Positions 1-7,594 of a stretch of DNA of 13,115 bases are shown piece by piece. The stretch comes from an uncultured Ignavibacteriota bacterium (GTDB lineage Bacteria > Bacteroidota > Ignavibacteria > Tepidaquicellales > Tepidaquicellaceae). Within the stretch, counting starts at the first letter, position 1; each line of letters begins with the position of its first letter. The notes beneath the pieces are model-generated. The model worked only from the letters and a program-made list of their open reading frames with translations, was not told the DNA's origin and searched no databases. The translations under genes and the position numbers were made by a program. The stretch lies in the NCBI GenBank assembly GCA_903901375.1, contig CAIUQV010000242.1:1-13115 (forward strand), written 5' to 3'.

Positions 1-770
1 TGAACGTAAACAAGGAAACACACCTAAATGATTACAAGAAGAGTTTCCATTACATAGCATTAAAGAACGGCAACATTAAAGCTGCGACGTGCAGTAATTG
101 TCACGGTCCGCATGAAATGAAAAAAGCTTCAGATCCTGAATCACAGATTAACAAGAAAAATGTTGATGTTACCTGCGGACAGTCGGGGTGTCACGTACAG
201 CAGAAACAGGATTATTCGGGAAGTATACATCATACTTCATTAATGACAAAGGAAAATTCTGATTCACCTACTTGTAACAATTGTCACGGAGCACATCAAA
301 TAGTAGAAACAGATTCACTTGGCAAAGATCAGGGAACTAAGCAAAGAGGAATCGTTAAACTTTGTTCAAACTGCCATGCATCTGTTGAACTGGTTCGCAA
401 CAATAACTTACCAAACGTTGCTACAAATTATAACGAAAGTTTTCATGGACTTGCAGTAAGAGGCGGTTCGAGCAAAGCAGCATCCTGCGGAAGCTGTCAT
501 GGAAATCATAACATCAGACCTTCATCTGATACACTTTCGAGCATAAACAAAAGAAACCTTGGGCAAACCTGCGGTAAATGTCACCCTGGTGCGGACAATG
601 TTTTCTTAAATACCAAGATACATATTTTACAAGCGCAGAACGACAATCCTTTGCTGTTCTGGATTACAAGGTTTTATATACTTATGATAGTTGGTGTTAT
701 AGGAGGAATGGTATTGCATAATATATTAGATTACCGCAGAAAATTAAAAGAGAAAAAGGCAGGAAAATAG
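1..770 (+). CDS. Multihaem cytochrome c with C-terminal membrane anchor, 5'-truncated (CbcA-like)
   Basis: The reading frame is open from the left edge (first whole codon at 3), so the true start lies outside the window; the ATG at 117 is internal, because a CSNCH haem motif at 90-104 precedes it in frame. Six haem c motifs are visible: CSNCH (90), an atypical CX4CH (CGQSGCH, 174-194), CNNCH (273), CSNCH (363), CGSCH (486) and CGKCH (570). After the last haem comes one hydrophobic helix (about 655-725) and a basic tail, so the haem domain is periplasmic and anchored at its C-terminus. The next gene, 2 nt downstream, is a b-type cytochrome. A C-anchored multihaem subunit beside a b-type partner matches the plan of Geobacter CbcBA, or CbcL split in two. 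Inferred role: take electrons from the quinol-oxidising cytochrome b and pass them to periplasmic carriers. The haem protein call is secure; the complex assignment is moderate. Confidence 0.9.
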   Translation, partial: NVNKETHLNDYKKSFHYIALKNGNIKAATCSNCHGPHEMKKASDPESQINKKNVDVTCGQSGCHVQQKQDYSGSIHHTSLMTKENSDSPTCNNCHGAHQIVETDSLGKDQGTKQRGIVKLCSNCHASVELVRNNNLPNVATNYNESFHGLAVRGGSSKAASCGSCHGNHNIRPSSDTLSSINKRNLGQTCGKCHPGADNVFLNTKIHILQAQNDNPLLFWITRFYILMIVGVIGGMVLHNILDYRRKLKEKKAGK

Positions 771-772
771 TA

Positions 773-1465
773 ATGGCATCAGAAGAAAAATATTTAAGAA
801 TGACTTTGAACGAGAGGATTCAGCATTTTTTACTCCTCTCAACATTTATAACACTGGTATTTACAGGATTTGCACTGAAATATCCAGAGGCATTCTGGGT
901 AAAATGGACAATGTTCTTTTTAGGAAAAAATGCTTTTGAATTAAGGGGTCTTGTCCACAGGATAGCGGCTGTGCTGATGACAGGAGCTTCAATATATCAT
1001 TTGTTTTATATCATATTTACAAAACGCGGAAGAAAATTAGTTTCAGACCTCTGGTTTTACAAGAAAGATCTTACTGATTTATTTCAGTCATTAGGTTACA
1101 TAACCGGTAAGAGGGATGAAAGGCCGAAACTTGGCAGGTTCAGTTATATTGAAAAAGCTGAGTACTGGGCAGTAGTGTGGGGTACGTTAGTTATGGGTGC
1201 GACGGGTAGTGTTCTATGGTTCCAGAATTATTTTCTGCCGATAATAAATATTTACGGGATGGATATTGCGACGGCGATACACTGGTATGAGGCAATATTA
1301 GCTTCACTGGCAATATTAGTGTGGCACTTTTATTTCATATTTCTGAACCCGGATGTTGCACCGATGAATAAAGCATGGTTCACCGGATATTTGACACGGC
1401 ATCAGATGGAAAATGAACATCCGCTTGAGCTGGAAGAAATAGAAGCGCAACAACATAAAGAATAG
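773..1465 (+). CDS. Cytochrome b561-type membrane subunit, dihaem b (CbcB-like)
   Basis: A 230-residue membrane protein with four predicted helices (about residues 17-35, 60-82, 130-150 and 168-190). Histidines sit in or near the helices as expected for two b haems: H18, H62, H76, H170 and H185. The layout resembles the formate dehydrogenase gamma / thiosulfate reductase cytochrome b / b561 group and the b half of CbcL. It starts 2 nt after the stop of the anchored multihaem cytochrome, implying translational coupling and a 1:1 complex. Probable role: oxidise menaquinol in the cytoplasmic membrane and reduce the c-type partner, or the reverse. The C-terminal tail is long, charged and Glu-rich. 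The exact subfamily cannot be decided by eye. Confidence 0.85.
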   Translation: MASEEKYLRMTLNERIQHFLLLSTFITLVFTGFALKYPEAFWVKWTMFFLGKNAFELRGLVHRIAAVLMTGASIYHLFYIIFTKRGRKLVSDLWFYKKDLTDLFQSLGYITGKRDERPKLGRFSYIEKAEYWAVVWGTLVMGATGSVLWFQNYFLPIINIYGMDIATAIHWYEAILASLAILVWHFYFIFLNPDVAPMNKAWFTGYLTRHQMENEHPLELEEIEAQQHKE

Positions 1466-1498
1466 TTTTAATTTTAGCTTTAAAATAGATTTTTAGAT

Positions 1499-1521
1499 AA
1501 CTGCAGATTGATTCTGCAGTT
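1499..1521 (+). terminator. Hairpin after the cytochrome bc pair, possible weak terminator or attenuator
   Basis: A perfect 9-bp inverted repeat (AACTGCAGA, 5-nt loop TTGAT, TCTGCAGTT) lies between the cytochrome b stop and the 18-haem gene. It is followed by a poor T-rich stretch (TGTAATTTT) rather than a clean T-run, so termination would be partial at best. It ends 21 nt before the next ATG and could instead act as an RNA-stability or attenuation element. Confidence 0.4.
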
Positions 1522-1542
1522 TGTAATTTTAAAAACAATATT

Positions 1543-3570
1543 ATGGAAGAAGAAAAGAAAGTTAAGAAAAGAAGATTTTTTAAAAACGTAACAGGTTTTA
1601 AAAGGTTTTTACTTTTCTCAGGAATCTATTTTGTGATTTTTGTTATAGTGTTAGCGGCAACGGCAGAATATACATCGAGGCCGAGTTTTTGTCCTACGTG
1701 TCATTATATGGAACCGTTTTATAACAGCTGGAAATCTTCGTCGCATAATAAAATTCAGTGCGTTCAATGTCACTTTGAACCAGGGCTTGAAGGAAAAATA
1801 AAGGGAAAGTTAAACGGTTTGGTACAGATAGTAAGCTATGTTTCGACATCATACAAGAAAAGAAAACCATGGGCTGATATTCCTGATAACACCTGCTCGA
1901 GAGAAGGCTGTCACGTAAATCAGTCAATTCAGGATACGGTGTATGAGACAAAAGGAATATTGTTTAATCACAAACATCACCTGTCGGAATTAAGAAGAGG
2001 CAAGAAATTAAAATGTACAAGCTGTCACTCGCAGATAGTTCAGGGTTCTCATATGCAGGTTACATACGGAACCTGTTTTAACTGTCATTTCCATAAGTCA
2101 GACGATCCTGAACACAAATATGACAAATTAGCTAATTGCCAGACCTGTCATAATCTGAAAGGAAAAACACAGGAACAGCTGGCAGCAATGAAGTATAATC
2201 ACAATGTGGTTGTAAAAAATGATATGGAATGCAACAGCTGTCATACTAATGTAATCAACGGTAAGGGCGAAGTAGGAAAGGAAAGATGTTTCCAGTGTCA
2301 TTTTGAAGATAACAAGATGGATAAGTATAACGATGTTGAGTTCATGCATAAAACTCACATTGCAAAGCACAGTATGAACTGTATGTACTGTCATACACCG
2401 ATTAAACACAAGATAGAGAAAATGGATGCAAATGCACCGCCCGATTGCCAGAGCTGTCATACAGGAGCACATACATCGCAGGTTAGTCTGTTTGCCGGTG
2501 AAAACGGATACAATACAGAAAAATCCCCGAGTTCAATGTATGTAAGCGGTATAAACTGCAAGGGTTGCCACGTACTTCACGAAACTGACAGAATGAACAT
2601 AAATACTTCTAAAGCAAGCAAGAGTGCCTGTGACAAATGCCACGGAGAAGGATATGGAAAGCTGATTAAACAATGGGAAAATTCTTCAATAAAGAGATTA
2701 GCAACAATTAAATCTATTTTTGCAACTGCAAAGAGCATTGTAAATTCATCCGGAAGTAACAGAAAAAATGAAGCACTTTTAAAATTAGATGAGGCAGCGC
2801 ATAACATTAAAATTGTGGATATCGGTAAGAGTGTTCATAACATACAGTTTGCGGATAAACTTCTGATTGGAAGTTACGGAATTATGAATGAAGCATTAAC
2901 GATGGTAGGGTCTACGAAGAAGCTGCCTGAATTCAAATCAAATTCTGAATTCGTACCGAATGAGTGCTACAATTGCCATGCCGGTATACAGGAGATTAAT
3001 ACAAAAGTGTTTGGGAAGGCATTTTCACATAACGTACATATAGTTAAGCAAAAACTGCAATGCAATAAATGTCATACAAATGAAATCAAACACGGACAGC
3101 TTATCATAACAGAAAGCAGTTGTAATACGTGTCATCATAATAATGCAAAAAATAATGAATCCTGTAATACCTGCCATCAGTTACAATCGCAGACATATAA
3201 CGGAACTCTGAACGGAAAGAATCAACCGGATATAATGAAAGAAGGCGGGACGAAGTGCAACGACTGCCATCTGGTTTCATCAACGATAGTAAAACCCGAT
3301 TCTAAAATCTGTGCAAAGTGTCACGATGCAGGTTATTCAAATACAATGAATGACTGGAAGAAAGAAATCAATTCACAGGTAAGGGAGGCGGAGAGTCTTA
3401 TTAGTGAAGTAAAGAATAAAGAGCTTAACGAAGCTGATAAAACCACTATAAACGATACAAAGAAAATAATAACACTGATAAATTCAAATCCGAGTCTTTA
3501 TGTACATAATAATGAACTGATAAGTTCTCTGTTGTCTGAAAAAATTAAGCTTTTAAAGAAGATGAAGTAA
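1543..3570 (+). CDS. 18-haem cytochrome c with NapC/NirT-type N-terminus
   Basis: A 675-residue protein. A basic N-terminus and one hydrophobic helix (about residues 21-42) lead straight into FCPTCHYMEPFYNSW, the signature of the NapC/NirT quinol-dehydrogenase family, so it is probably anchored in the inner membrane with its haems in the periplasm. There are 18 haem motifs: 17 CXXCH plus one CX4CH (CSREGCH, residues 118-124). NapC/NrfH proteins carry four or five haems, so this is far longer. Haems 3-12 are followed by a haem-free helical stretch (about 373-465); haems 13-18 are followed by a second such stretch (about 605-675). The second half looks like a shortened copy of the first: F-(N/S)-H-x2-H before the first haem, then SK-x-(A/I)-C-x-KCH-x2-GY-x6-W before each helical block. 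It is followed by the 15-haem gene after 38 nt. Probably accepts electrons from a quinol-oxidising unit; the NapC-like head might itself touch quinol. No Shine-Dalgarno is visible. Confidence 0.9.
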   Translation: MEEEKKVKKRRFFKNVTGFKRFLLFSGIYFVIFVIVLAATAEYTSRPSFCPTCHYMEPFYNSWKSSSHNKIQCVQCHFEPGLEGKIKGKLNGLVQIVSYVSTSYKKRKPWADIPDNTCSREGCHVNQSIQDTVYETKGILFNHKHHLSELRRGKKLKCTSCHSQIVQGSHMQVTYGTCFNCHFHKSDDPEHKYDKLANCQTCHNLKGKTQEQLAAMKYNHNVVVKNDMECNSCHTNVINGKGEVGKERCFQCHFEDNKMDKYNDVEFMHKTHIAKHSMNCMYCHTPIKHKIEKMDANAPPDCQSCHTGAHTSQVSLFAGENGYNTEKSPSSMYVSGINCKGCHVLHETDRMNINTSKASKSACDKCHGEGYGKLIKQWENSSIKRLATIKSIFATAKSIVNSSGSNRKNEALLKLDEAAHNIKIVDIGKSVHNIQFADKLLIGSYGIMNEALTMVGSTKKLPEFKSNSEFVPNECYNCHAGIQEINTKVFGKAFSHNVHIVKQKLQCNKCHTNEIKHGQLIITESSCNTCHHNNAKNNESCNTCHQLQSQTYNGTLNGKNQPDIMKEGGTKCNDCHLVSSTIVKPDSKICAKCHDAGYSNTMNDWKKEINSQVREAESLISEVKNKELNEADKTTINDTKKIITLINSNPSLYVHNNELISSLLSEKIKLLKKMK

Positions 3571-3608
3571 GTTTTCAAAAACTGTCTAAATTTTAAATAG
3601 ATAATAGC

Positions 3609-4880
3609 ATGAAAGATAAAAAACATATAATAACTGTCGCTGTTATAATAGTGACTGTTGTTATCATTGGTTTTTTAGCACGGTATATTTTAATGCCGGA
3701 AAGTTTTGGCGAACATGGTCACTACAGATGGAATGCTGTAAGTGAACTTCAGAAACAGCAAGTTGTTAACCAGAACATAAGTACCTGTGCGAAATGCCAT
3801 GCAGATATATTTCAGCTTCACGAGAAAGATGCCCATTTCAGTGTGCCTTGTGTAGACTGCCACGGTGCTGGGAATTCACATGTTATTTATCACAACGGCG
3901 GTGACAGTGCGAAACAGATTACAAAAGAACAGGCAACTCTACCGAAGGAATACAAACTTGAAGGATGTTTATTCTGTCACAAGAAATTAAAAGCAAGGCC
4001 TTCTGATTTTCCACAGATAAATCAGGAAGAACATTATAAGTTTCTAAATGTTCCCGATATAAAAACAAAGTGCGTTGAGTGTCACAGTCCTCATCAGCCT
4101 GTATTTATGCTGACTTCCGTAAGAGATGCAAGAATACATCCTATAGTATACAGGTGTACTGAGTGTCACGATAAAAAACCCGAGAAGAGTTTCAAAGAAG
4201 TTGTTGACCATCCAGCGATATTTGAATGCAACGACTGCCACTCTTCTGTGGTAAAGAGTTTTAACGAGCGTCCTCATCATAATTATGTAGAATGCAGAAC
4301 CTGTCATCTGTATCATAAGGAAAACGAAAACACAGGAAGAATTTACAAGAATGGTAATGCAAAGTTTTGTTTACTTTGCCATGAGAAGAAACCATTCAAA
4401 GATGAAAAGTATCCTCCGAAAATTGAATGGCCAACACATATAGGGAATTCCAAGATTGTTCCAAAAAGAGACGAGAAAATCTGTCTGAACTGCCACGTGG
4501 ATAAAATCCATGCAATGGATGTAAACTTCAGAGAAAATCCACATTCAAAAAACTGGGTACCCGAGCATAAGAATTTTGTGGCAGGACAGCTTGAAGTTTG
4601 CAAAGGATGTCATTCAACTAACGATTGTTCGAACTGTCATTCAAAAACTAAACCAGCATCTCATAGTCAGAACTGGAGAAAACTTCATCCGACATTTGGT
4701 GCAAAGAATCAATCGTCGTGTGAAACTTGTCACAAGGCGGGTGCATGTATGAATTGCCACAAGATACCGATGCCGCATCCGAAGGGGTTTGATGAAACCC
4801 ATAAAGAAGTGGTTTCGCAGAAAGGAAAGGCACTTTGTGGAAACTGTCACAAAGAAGAATTTTGTAAACAATGCCATTAA
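3609..4880 (+). CDS. 15-haem membrane-anchored cytochrome c
   Basis: A 423-residue protein with an N-terminal hydrophobic helix (about residues 7-22) that lacks an obvious cleavage site, so probably a signal anchor. It has 15 CXXCH motifs, first Cys at residues 60, 81, 120, 155, 183, 207, 229, 254, 292, 331, 340, 371, 380, 410 and 419. The last six form a regular ladder of three dihaem pairs, each pair with first cysteines 9 residues apart, repeating every 39-40 residues. The protein ends exactly on the final motif (CKQCH then stop), so the last residue is a haem ligand. It sits 11 nt upstream of the Fe-S subunit gene, which suggests it is the periplasmic electron acceptor of the Fe-S/NrfD unit, in the way QrcA, NrfB or ActA-type subunits serve related complexes. 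Its identity as a multihaem cytochrome is certain; I do not recognise a named family. Confidence 0.9.
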   Translation: MKDKKHIITVAVIIVTVVIIGFLARYILMPESFGEHGHYRWNAVSELQKQQVVNQNISTCAKCHADIFQLHEKDAHFSVPCVDCHGAGNSHVIYHNGGDSAKQITKEQATLPKEYKLEGCLFCHKKLKARPSDFPQINQEEHYKFLNVPDIKTKCVECHSPHQPVFMLTSVRDARIHPIVYRCTECHDKKPEKSFKEVVDHPAIFECNDCHSSVVKSFNERPHHNYVECRTCHLYHKENENTGRIYKNGNAKFCLLCHEKKPFKDEKYPPKIEWPTHIGNSKIVPKRDEKICLNCHVDKIHAMDVNFRENPHSKNWVPEHKNFVAGQLEVCKGCHSTNDCSNCHSKTKPASHSQNWRKLHPTFGAKNQSSCETCHKAGACMNCHKIPMPHPKGFDETHKEVVSQKGKALCGNCHKEEFCKQCH

Positions 4881-4891
4881 TAAATTAAACA

Positions 4892-5659
4892 ATGAGCAAA
4901 ATGGAAAAATTTGAAAGGCGTCAGTTTATTAAGCTTAGTTTAATAGGAACGGCAGGAGTGCTAGTTGGTTCTTTCTTTGGTTTTGCAAAAACCGAAACCG
5001 ATATCGAAGTGAACAGTTATGAAGATTTGCTTAAGTTTGACTGGGGTTATATTGTTGATACGACAAGATGTATAGGCTGCGGTTCCTGTGTCAGAGCGTG
5101 CAAGGTAGAAAACAATGTTCCTGATACTTATTTCAGAACCTGGGTGGAGAGATATGAGATTACAAAAGATGAGAATGTAGTAGTTGATTCACCGAAGGGT
5201 GCAATTGAAGGATTTGATAAAGATGATTCGCAAACCGGCGATATAGTAAAGGCATTCTTTGTTCCAAAATTATGCAATCATTGTTATGATTCACCATGCA
5301 CTCAGGTATGTCCTGTGGGTGCAGCTTATAAATCGCCAGATAATGTGATACTTGTAGATCAGAAGCACTGTGTAGGATGCGGATATTGTGTGCAGGCGTG
5401 TCCTTATGGTTCGCGTTATATTGATGAGCACAGAGGTGTAGCGGATAAATGTACGCTATGTTATCACAGGATACACAAGGGATTAGCTCCTGCCTGTGTA
5501 AATTCATGTCCAAGAAGTGCAAGAATATACGGCAACCTTAAAGACCCGAACAGTAAGATTAATAAAATTCTTCATCAGAGAAGGTACGGTCTTTTAAAAC
5601 CTGATTTAGGAACCAATCCGAAATGTTATTACATCGGGCTTGACAAGGAGGTTAAATAA
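4892..5659 (+). CDS. Tat-exported 4x[4Fe-4S] ferredoxin subunit (NrfC/HybA/DmsB family)
   Basis: A 255-residue protein. The N-terminus carries a twin-arginine motif (ERRQFIK, residues 8-14) followed by a hydrophobic stretch, indicating folded export and a position on the periplasmic face. Sixteen cysteines in four groups match the four-cluster family: C60/63/66/70, C128/131/136/140, C160/163/166/170 and C187/190/202/206. The CNHCYDSPC-type and CVGCGYC-type segments are characteristic. There is no obvious C-terminal membrane helix of the HybA kind. It is followed, with a 1-nt overlap, by the NrfD-type gene, its expected membrane partner. With no molybdopterin subunit nearby, the clusters probably relay electrons between the quinol site on the NrfD protein and the multihaem cytochromes. 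The alternative start at residue 4 would keep the Tat motif. Confidence 0.93.
   Translation: MSKMEKFERRQFIKLSLIGTAGVLVGSFFGFAKTETDIEVNSYEDLLKFDWGYIVDTTRCIGCGSCVRACKVENNVPDTYFRTWVERYEITKDENVVVDSPKGAIEGFDKDDSQTGDIVKAFFVPKLCNHCYDSPCTQVCPVGAAYKSPDNVILVDQKHCVGCGYCVQACPYGSRYIDEHRGVADKCTLCYHRIHKGLAPACVNSCPRSARIYGNLKDPNSKINKILHQRRYGLLKPDLGTNPKCYYIGLDKEVK
5645..5651 (+). promoter_or_regulatory. Strong Shine-Dalgarno for the NrfD-type gene
   Basis: AAGGAGG lies 7 nt before the ATG at 5659, inside the last codons of the Fe-S subunit gene. It is the clearest Shine-Dalgarno in the window; most other leaders here are simply A-rich. It fixes the start of the downstream gene and suggests deliberate, possibly high, translation of the membrane subunit. 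Confidence 0.75.
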
Positions 5660-6816
5660 TGGAAACAATAGGCAATTATATTTTTCCAAACGAATACCAC
5701 ATAACATGGACGGTAATGATAGTACTTTACCCGTACATAACGGGTATGGTTGCGGGTGCGTTTATAGTTTCATCTTTCTACCATGTTTTTAATATGGAAA
5801 AATTAAAGACCGTAGCAAGGTTTGCATTAGTATCCTCGCTTGCATTTCTGTTATTTGCCACAGTTCCGTTGTTAAACCATCTTGGCAGACCAGAGAGAGC
5901 ATTTTTTATAATGCTAACACCGAATTTCAGTTCCGCAATGAGCGGTTTTGGTTTCATATATTCATTCTATATGATAATAGTCGTTCTTGAAATCTGGTTC
6001 AGCTACAGGAGTGATTTAATTAATAAATACAATGATGCTAAGGGTTTTGCTAAAACAATATACTTAATAGTATTACTGGGAAATGCCAGCGATAACGAAA
6101 ATATCAAAAAGATAAACAAAAAACTTGTAATAGTATTAGCGGGGTTTGGTATTCCAATTGCCTGTATACTGCACGGATATGTCGGCTTTTTATTCGGTTC
6201 GATAAAAGCAAATCCATGGTGGTCTACACCTCTAATGTTTATCATTTTTATATTCTCAGCAATTGTATCGGGACTATCAGTCCTGATATTTTTGTACCAG
6301 TTTGTACACTGGCTCAGGAAGAAGATGGTAGATCAGGATTGTCTGGATTTAATGGCTAAATGGTTATGGGGTTTTATGATTATTGCGGTAACGCTTGAAC
6401 TAATGGAAGTACTTTCAATATCTTATGAGAACACTGAAAGATGGGCTATACTGAAACATTTAATGCAGGGAAAGTTAAAGTTTTCATATATATACATGCA
6501 GATTGGACTGCTTTCAATAGTGCCGTTTTTATTGCTGACTTTGACTTCTTTGTATAAATTTAAAAGCACAGCAATAAAGAATCTGATAATCTGGATATCT
6601 TCTGTGATGCTTCTGCTTCAGGTGTTGTTTATGCGCTGGAATGTAGTTATCGGAGGTCAGCTGGTATCAAAGAGTATGCGCGGTTTTACGGAGTACTTTC
6701 CGGGTTTACTTGATAAAGAAGGATTAATAGTATCTTTTCTGATAATACTTGTACCATTTATACTGTTGTATTTATTCGATAAGATATTCCCATTTTTCGG
6801 CGAAAAAAGTCATTGA
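5659..6816 (+). CDS. NrfD/PsrC/HybB-type quinol-binding membrane subunit
   Basis: A 385-residue, strongly hydrophobic protein with roughly nine or ten predicted membrane helices. The segment after helix 2 (LNHLGRPERA, then PNFSSAMSGFG) is the conserved signature of the NrfD/PsrC superfamily. Length is close to HybB and the ActC-type members and longer than DmsC. Such proteins hold the quinone site on the periplasmic side and dock an Fe-S subunit, which is encoded directly upstream with a 1-nt overlap. Together they should oxidise menaquinol and pass electrons to periplasmic cytochromes; some relatives couple this to proton movement, which I cannot judge here. This is the last gene of the tight 1543-6816 cluster. 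A 175-nt gap follows. Confidence 0.92.
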   Translation: METIGNYIFPNEYHITWTVMIVLYPYITGMVAGAFIVSSFYHVFNMEKLKTVARFALVSSLAFLLFATVPLLNHLGRPERAFFIMLTPNFSSAMSGFGFIYSFYMIIVVLEIWFSYRSDLINKYNDAKGFAKTIYLIVLLGNASDNENIKKINKKLVIVLAGFGIPIACILHGYVGFLFGSIKANPWWSTPLMFIIFIFSAIVSGLSVLIFLYQFVHWLRKKMVDQDCLDLMAKWLWGFMIIAVTLELMEVLSISYENTERWAILKHLMQGKLKFSYIYMQIGLLSIVPFLLLTLTSLYKFKSTAIKNLIIWISSVMLLLQVLFMRWNVVIGGQLVSKSMRGFTEYFPGLLDKEGLIVSFLIILVPFILLYLFDKIFPFFGEKSH

Positions 6817-6943
6817 TAAGGAATTAAGATTTAAAGGAAAACAAGGAACACCTGATTGTTTTTGAAGTTTAATAAATAGGAAGTTAAATACTAAGTTAAT
6901 GTTACAAAACGGATACAAAGAAACATTATATTGAATTTAATTT

Positions 6944-6949
6944 TATAAT
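6944..6949 (+). promoter_or_regulatory. Candidate -10 element upstream of the tetrahaem cytochrome gene
   Basis: TATAAT occurs 42 nt before the ATG at 6992, in a very AT-rich 175-nt gap that holds no gene. No matching -35 box is visible at 16-18 nt, and no TAnnTTTG box of the Bacteroidota type is found, so the call is weak. A promoter somewhere here is plausible, because the downstream gene is a single unit closed by its own terminator. Confidence 0.3.
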
Positions 6950-6991
6950 AATAAAAACTATATTTAATTAACTTAAACTAAACCAAACAAA

Positions 6992-7549
6992 ATGAAAAAG
7001 AAAATTTTCATCACTGTTAGTCTGACGTTATTCGTCGGAATGTTTTTGTTCTCGTTCTCCGTTATCCCATCGGATAACGCAGGTCAGTTCAAGTACGTTG
7101 GTGTAGCCAAATGTTCACCGTGCCACAAGTCCGATGCATCCGGTAAGCAACTTGATATCTGGCAGAATTCCAAGCATTCAAATGCATGGAAGACATTAGA
7201 GACACCTGAGGCAGATAAGATTGCCAAAGATAAAGGTTTTTCATCCAAGGCAAGTGAGACACCAGCCTGCATAAAATGCCACGTTCTGGGTAAAGATCTT
7301 GATCCTGCGGAGTTTACCGAAACATTCGATAAAACCCAGGGAGTTCAGTGCGAAACCTGTCATGGTGCAGGCTCAGAGTACAAGGCAATGTCTATTATGA
7401 AAGACAAAGCAAAAGCAGTTGAAAACGGATTAGTAGTCGGAGCCGGAGATGCACTCTGCAAAGGCTGCCATAATTCAGAAAGTCCTACATTCAAAGAATT
7501 CAAATACGACGAAATGTGGGCAAAGATAAAACACCCTAAAGGCAGTTAA
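6992..7549 (+). CDS. Tetrahaem cytochrome c, cytochrome c554 family
   Basis: A 185-residue protein with a signal peptide (basic MKKK, then a hydrophobic core to about residue 24). There are four CXXCH motifs, first Cys at residues 41, 93, 120 and 156. The pattern YVG-x3-C-x2-CH, then WQNSKHSNAWKTL, then C-x2-CH-x-LG, then GVQCETCHGAG is typical of the cytochrome c554 (Pfam Cytochrome_C554) family, whose known members are small periplasmic electron carriers. It lies between the inner-membrane quinol dehydrogenases and the outer-membrane conduit genes and has its own terminator, which suits an abundant soluble shuttle joining the two. Its partner is an inference. The leader has no Shine-Dalgarno, only an A-rich stretch before the ATG. 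Confidence 0.9.
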   Translation: MKKKIFITVSLTLFVGMFLFSFSVIPSDNAGQFKYVGVAKCSPCHKSDASGKQLDIWQNSKHSNAWKTLETPEADKIAKDKGFSSKASETPACIKCHVLGKDLDPAEFTETFDKTQGVQCETCHGAGSEYKAMSIMKDKAKAVENGLVVGAGDALCKGCHNSESPTFKEFKYDEMWAKIKHPKGS

Positions 7550-7562
7550 TTGTAATTAATGT

Positions 7563-7594
7563 GAAGGTCATATTTTTAATATGACCTTCTTTTT
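7563..7594 (+). terminator. Intrinsic terminator after the tetrahaem cytochrome gene
   Basis: A perfect 11-bp stem (GAAGGTCATAT / ATATGACCTTC) with a 5-nt loop is followed directly by five T residues, starting 14 nt after the stop codon. This is a textbook rho-independent terminator. It also shows that the in-frame ATG at 7581, which lies inside the stem, is not the start of the next gene. Confidence 0.88.

Noticed and set aside
117..119. ATG at 117 as the start of the first gene
   Set aside because: The frame is open to the left edge and contains a CSNCH haem motif at 90-104, so the ATG is internal and the gene is cut by the window.
1543..4880. The large cytochromes as nitrite or sulfite reductases (NrfA/Otr/MccA-like)
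   Set aside because: No CXXCK or CX15CH catalytic haem motif is visible and the haem spacing does not match those enzymes; a wire or relay role fits better.
1694..5522. Several antisense open frames of 60-120 codons within the multihaem and Fe-S genes
   Set aside because: They mirror the cytochrome coding. The Cys-His codons TGTCAT read as ATGACA on the other strand, which makes spurious starts, and the translations show no domain, signal or conserved pattern.
6838..6862. Possible terminator after the NrfD-type gene (AAAACAA ... TTGTTTT)
   Set aside because: The stem is only 7 bp, almost all A-T with an 11-nt loop, and has no separate T-run; too weak to call.
6992..7549. c554-type protein as evidence for ammonia oxidation (hydroxylamine oxidoreductase partner)
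   Set aside because: No hydroxylamine oxidoreductase gene is present, and c554-family cytochromes are widespread in organisms that do not oxidise ammonia.
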